The notes beneath the pieces are model-generated. The model was not told where the DNA came from. It made no database searches and saw nothing but the letters and a program-made list of their open reading frames with translations. This document shows, piece after piece, positions 59,555 through 64,000 of a DNA stretch of 64,000 bases. The DNA lies in contig CM065394.1 of the NCBI GenBank assembly GCA_033060915.1, forward strand, positions 33,146,001 through 33,210,000, read 5' to 3'. The DNA is from Euryodendron excelsum. Taxonomy: Eukaryota; Streptophyta; Magnoliopsida; Ericales; Pentaphylacaceae. Made by a program: the position numbers and the translations under genes. Within the stretch, counting starts at the first letter, position 1. Every line of letters starts with the position of its first letter.

Positions 59555-61222
59555 AGTAATGAGTAATTACATTTTACCTTTTTGTGATTTGAGTCAAAAT
59601 CAGATGACCTCTTGTGGTTTAAAAGTGAATATATGACCCCCTGTGATTTGGACTTATTTGAGAAATGCATGAAAACTGTTAAATTTAATTGAAATTTTGT
59701 TATAGAGGTATTTTTGTCACCTTTATTATATATTATAGAAATAGGTTAAAAAGTATTTGAAGCTGAAAGTTCTAATCTAATTTTCTCATATTTTTGAATT
59801 AGTAAAATACAAAATGCACATTTCTTGATTGTATTGGTTGTTTCAAACTTATTCTTTATACTTTAAATTTCATTCTATTTTGTCACTTAATCTATATAGT
59901 AAGGTTTACAAATTTCCTTCAATTATGCTTTTTACATAGAATCTTTAATAAAAGATATAAATAATTTTAAATTTCTATGAGAAGAAGTACATATATATCA
60001 AAATTATTAAAATTGGTATTATTCGTCAATCACACCTCTTCAAAAATGATTATACACTAACAACAAAAATAAATCAAAATTAGGCCATTACATTTATTTG
60101 TTTCTCAATAGATGAATAATTGGTACATATTTTTAAGTTATAAACATGAAGTTGAATTAAAAGTGACTAAATTCTCTAATTTTAGTAGCCAAGTTGCATC
60201 CAAGATAAATTTTCTAATTATGCGGATGTTAGTATAAAAATATTTTTAACTTCGTTTATTTTTATTTTTTAATAAATTTGTATTATTTTATTTTCATTAC
60301 TAATAATTCAAATATAAAATGTTTATGAAAAACTTGGTAGTGTTTAGTACACCACTGTGACAACAAATTTTTATGATATAAATGCATATAATTAGGCTAG
60401 GTTAGGGGGATGTTTAACTCTATTTGTTCAATTAAACTTATAGGTATTCTTAATTTTATGATGTGTGATTTAAGTTAAGTGTAATATCTAAGCATGCGTA
60501 ACGGTTATGAAAATCGTGAGTTAGCCCAAGTAAATTAATAAAAATTAAATTAAAAATTATTTTCAAAATTTAATAATAAATTACAGCTCACTTAAATTTC
60601 AAATCATTTTCACTAAATTTGTTGTTTTAAGTGATAATATTTAATGCAGGTAATATGTAATTCATTTACAACAAGTAAACTCATGGAGGTATCAATGTTA
60701 TACATCAATACAGCTTCTTAGCAAAATCTTAAACATATGTTTTCTGTCGCAATTTTAAGGATTTTTATTACACTTAATTGATGAAATTTAGTTTGACAAT
60801 ATATATATTATGTTTAATACAGTTCCTATGAATAATGTAACGTTTAAGAATAAAAAATAATTATTTATTATCACAAAAATTTCTTATTTTTAAATTTATT
60901 TTTCACTTCCTTGCATAATACAGGTTCACTACTAATTTTATATATTCAAATTAGAACGTCAAAAAGGCGATTTGGTGAAATAACAAAAAAAGACAAGCCT
61001 TTATTTTGGCATAAAAAGGCTAAATCATCTTTTTGATGTTTTATTTTTAGAGATAAAATGACAAAAATATTTTTATGACAAAATTTTCGTTAAATCTAAT
61101 TATTTTATTTCATTTTACAGATTAGTCCAAACCACAGGGAGATTATATGCTTACTTTTAAATCATATGAGAGTCATTTAATTTTAGCTCAAACCATAAGA
61201 AGATAAAGTATAATTATCCCAT
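59555..61222. mobile_element. Long-TIR MITE split by about 1.2 kb of AT-rich DNA
   Basis: The left arm 59555-59730 (GAGTAATTACATTTTACC, GACCTCTTGTGGTTTAAAAG) and the right part 60945-61222 (ACGTCAAAAAGGCGATTTGG, GACAAGCCTTTATTTTGGCA, CAAACCACAGGGAGATTATA, GTATAATTATCCC) fit the two halves of the 8440-8890 element. The intervening 59735-60942 has no similarity to the family. TTATATATT occurs at both junctions and could be a 9-bp target duplication, but the region is so AT-rich that chance is possible. Confidence 0.6.
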
Positions 61223-61325
61223 AAATAATCCTCTTCCATGATCTTTCTAGTTCTATAATGGCACTTATCCTTTATTTCCTTGTTCCGCAAATACACGTGA
61301 TATCTATAATGCTTTTCATACTCAG

Positions 61326-61620
61326 TTTTGTACTATATCCGGTAAACAGGAAGGAAAATAATTAGTGAAGAAACTGGATAATTAGTGGAAGGATTGTGAT
61401 TTCCCCCTCAGGTTGTTCAATTGATTAGAAAGGAGAGGAGAAAGGAAATAGATGATTCAAATAGAATAATGCTATACATAGAGGATTTTGGTATATAATT
61501 TTTATACAAAATTATGTGATTGTTTGTGGACCATTTATTTCAAACAAAAACACTCATCATTTTAACTTATAATTTTAAAAATGAATATGTTGTTATGACA
61601 GAAAATTTATACAAAAATTC
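61326..61620 (+). repeat. Direct repeat copy 1 (about 295 bp)
   Basis: Shares with 62199-62491 the blocks AGGAAGGAAAATAATTAGTG, CCCCCTCAGGTTGTT, AAGGAAATAGATGATTCAAA, GGTATATAATTTTTATACAA, GTTTGTGGACCATT and GACAGAAAATTTATACAAAA. The copies are about 90 percent alike by eye. The part from about 61470 resembles AT-rich MITE pieces elsewhere. Confidence 0.8.
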
Positions 61621-62198
61621 ATACTTAGTTTTTGTCACAACCCCAACTTAATTAGATATCAGTAATGTTACATTAGGTAGGACACGATCGCACATATCAC
61701 CGTGCCTCTAGGCAACAACCATGGTTCTCTCATCCCATTTTTCTCCTTTCATGACAAAGATGCATATACAACATATAACATATATACATCATACAAGAAA
61801 TAAATATGGAACTCATCTTGATAATTGCAACCAATCATTTCCTAGGATTTTCCCTTTCTTCTTCTTTCTCTTCCTCTCGTCTTTTTCCTTCTTTTTCTTT
61901 ATTTTCTTTTCTTTCTCTCCCTTGCTCTCTTTTCTACTGATCTCTGTCTCTCTCTCTCTCTCTCAACTTGTTAGGTAAAAGTCTTAGGTGTCTTCTATTT
62001 CTTTTCTCTACCAATTCTCATTCACTAAGCAATTCATATCTAGGTGTCAACTCCTATTAGTAAGGTAATTTAAGTCAACTAATTACTTAAGGTCAGTAAT
62101 CAAACTTATTTCACATAAATGAATAATTTACATATCTGTTAACCATGTAATATATATAATTTACCTAATTATGGAATAATGAAATTAGGATTTCACAA

Positions 62199-62491
62199 TT
62201 TTGTATTATATCCGATAAAGAGGAAGGAAAATAATTAGTGAAGAAACGGGATAATTAGTGAAAGGATTGTGATTCCCCCTCAGGTTGTTTAATTGATTAG
62301 ATAAGAGAGGAGAAAGGAAATAGATGATTCAAAATAGAATAATGCTGTACACGTAGGATTTTGGTATATAATTTTTATACAAAATTATGAGATTGTTTGT
62401 GGACCATTCATTTCAAATAAAAACAACCATCATTTTAACTTATAATTTCAAAACAGAATATGTTATTCTGACAGAAAATTTATACAAAAAC
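62199..62491 (+). repeat. Direct repeat copy 2 (about 293 bp)
   Basis: Second copy of the repeat at 61326-61620, in the same orientation, starts 873 bases apart. No TG/CA ends, primer-binding site or polypurine tract are visible, so these do not look like LTRs. Confidence 0.8.
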
Positions 62492-62499
62492 TTTTACTA

Positions 62500-63865
62500 G
62501 AATATTGTGATAGTGACAGTTTTATAATTAAAAATTATTTTGGTGGTATTTTGTTTTGAAGTAAAAAACTCTCATTCATACACATCATTCTGTATAAAAA
62601 TTTAATATAAATTTGTTTGTATAATGTTATTATTTTAAAAATATTACTGCCACATCATTTTAAAAAAAAAAATTTTATCAAAAATTTTATATGAATAGAA
62701 TTTTCCTTCACAATAATTTCATACTTTAAAATAAAGTAGGTAACTGCCCCCCTTATTCTTTTTGCTAAAAAATGAACACATTACGAATTTGTGGATCCTG
62801 CAAAAACCTTCCTCCCTCCCTCTTTTCTTTTGTTCGTCCACCACTCCTATCAAGTGGGGTATTCTATCTCACCTAATAATAGGAAGGATCTAACTGCGTA
62901 TAAGAGGCAGAGCAAGGCAACCGTTACACTCGGACAATATTAAATAATTTTTTTGTACCTACCCTCTACTCTTTTACCTTTCTATGAATTTGTTTGGTAT
63001 AATTTTTTTTATCAATTTTTTTTAAAATTTACAAATAAAAATGTCAATTATTTATTTATTTTTTACTTTTCTAACTTTGCTTTAATTAAAGATAAACAAA
63101 AAAATTAAAAAAATAAGAAAAATTTGACTTTTTTTACTTATAAATTTTAAAAAATTAAGTAAATAAATGGTACCAAATGGTCTTATATCTTGCAAGCCAT
63201 ACAAAATGTTGAGTTACTTATTTCCAAGTTTTAGACCAAAATAACTTTTTCAAATTTAGACGAAAGAATCCTACAAAGTTGGAAAACAAAATAAAAAAAA
63301 AAAGGGACCAACGCCTGTCCAACAAGAGTGGCTCAGACTTAGATGTGCTCAAAAGTGAAAACCCAACAAGAAAAAGGAGTGAACTGTCATTTTCATAGGT
63401 CATGGATTAGATTTGATGTTGTAAAAGCAAAATTTACTGATTCAAAGGTGTCCTCTCAGTTAATCACACACCAACAGCACCGACTTTAATAATGGAAGAC
63501 TACTCAACTATTCGAACTTCGGACTTCCCCAAAAAATCATAGTCGAACAACCACAAGACGAATACCCCTTGTTACCGTTAAGCCCAAAAATCCACATATT
63601 CACCCCAACCCAACGTTCAAAACCCAGCACATTCCCAGTGCAAAATTTCAAATTCAAACTGCGATTTATTCCATCAATAGCATCAAACACAACACATAAA
63701 ACCAACCATATCAGACGCAACTACACAAGACAAGACCAAAATCTCCCAAACCCTTCCCAAAATTTGTATCTACTAAGTACTTCCTATGGTTCAAATTCAC
63801 TTTCTTGTACATTGAACTATTTTCCCACTAGAGAATCCCATCTCTGTCTCCTCTCTGCCCATACC
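62500..63865. other. Intergenic, AT-rich
   Basis: A/T-rich sequence with further fragments of the AT-rich MITE-like family (about 62550-62700). From about 63400 the base composition becomes more balanced, as expected when approaching a gene. No coding exon is supported before 63869. Confidence 0.4.
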
Positions 63866-63868
63866 ATT

Positions 63869-64000
63869 ATGTCTGGTTTCAAGGAATCTTCAATTCCACG
63901 CCAATGTTCATGCAATTCCCTCCATGTCAATCCCCTCAATGAGCTCAAACACAATCGTAGCTGCAGTAAAGGAGGCCAAAACCCAGTTACTGTCTCCGAT
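63869..64000 (+). CDS. Possible N-terminal coding exon running off the window
   Basis: ATG 63869 starts a frame open to the last base: 44 residues beginning MSGFKESSIPRQCSCNSLHV and including NELKHNRSCSK, with three cysteines and basic residues. Upstream is a CT-rich leader-like stretch. The composition fits the start of a plant gene, but 132 bases are too few to name a family, and a chance frame is possible. Confidence 0.35.
   Translation, partial: MSGFKESSIPRQCSCNSLHVNPLNELKHNRSCSKGGQNPVTVSD

Noticed and set aside
61721..61978. Phe/Ser/Leu-rich 85-residue frame
   Set aside because: Translation of a TTC/CT-rich low-complexity stretch.
61326..62491. Small LTR retrotransposon (TRIM)
   Set aside because: The direct repeats lack TG/CA ends, primer site and polypurine tract.
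63508..63720. 70-residue minus-strand frame near the right edge
   Set aside because: Starts without ATG and has no recognisable motif.

Overview
The window is nuclear DNA of a flowering plant, most likely a woody eudicot. It is AT-rich, its genes have many short GT-AG introns, it holds plant-only gene families (cuticular wax CER3, arabinogalactan FLA, BLUS1-type kinase), and most of the remaining space is class I and class II transposons, MITEs and GA/CT microsatellites. The species cannot be named from the sequence alone.

Layout. (1) 1-1.2 kb: an intronless fasciclin-like arabinogalactan protein gene on the minus strand. (2) 2.77-7.44 kb: a complete 11-exon CER3/WAX2 gene on the minus strand, with hAT and long-TIR MITEs in its introns and a duplicated GA-rich promoter. 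(3) 7.6-12.7 kb: repeats only. (4) 12.76-12.97 kb: a small Gly/Ser-rich ORF on the minus strand, whose upstream region holds a 2.2-kb deleted Ty1-copia element (13.06-15.24 kb). (5) 15.49-20.53 kb: a CACTA transposon bounded by matching TIRs and a 3-bp TSD. It carries a 540-bp higher-order repeat array and only the start of a transposase. (6) 21.6-34.3 kb: a 20- to 21-exon STE20-like kinase gene (BLUS1/At5g14720 type) on the minus strand, with LINE, MITE and poly-C insertions in its introns. (7) 35.76 kb: a tRNA-derived SINE with target duplication. (8) 37.6-41.2 kb: an intact, spliced hAT transposase gene on the plus strand, followed at 42.16-42.86 kb by an unrecognised three-exon small gene. 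(9) 43-48.5 kb: LINE debris and a 0.65-kb tandem duplication. (10) 48.8-51.2 kb: a small single-pass membrane protein gene on the plus strand. (11) 52.9-55.7 kb: a 5-exon gene on the minus strand encoding a plastid-type Rossmann-like protein (At1g16080 type). (12) 55.8-64 kb: a 1.76-kb solo LTR with a perfect TSD, split MITEs, a 295-bp direct repeat, and an ORF running off the right edge.

The host genes are independent loci. CER3 supplies the wax-alkane pathway and the FLA acts at the cell surface. The BLUS1 family is known from blue-light and stress signalling. No operon-like or clustered pathway is visible. The most interesting structures are the CACTA element with its hierarchical repeat array, the 72-bp frame-preserving CT-repeat GC-AG intron of CER3, the unrecognised three-exon gene beside an intact hAT transposase, and a 36-nt C run inside the kinase gene. 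All exon structures were derived by eye from reading frame, splice signals and memory of family sequences. No alignment or expression data were available.
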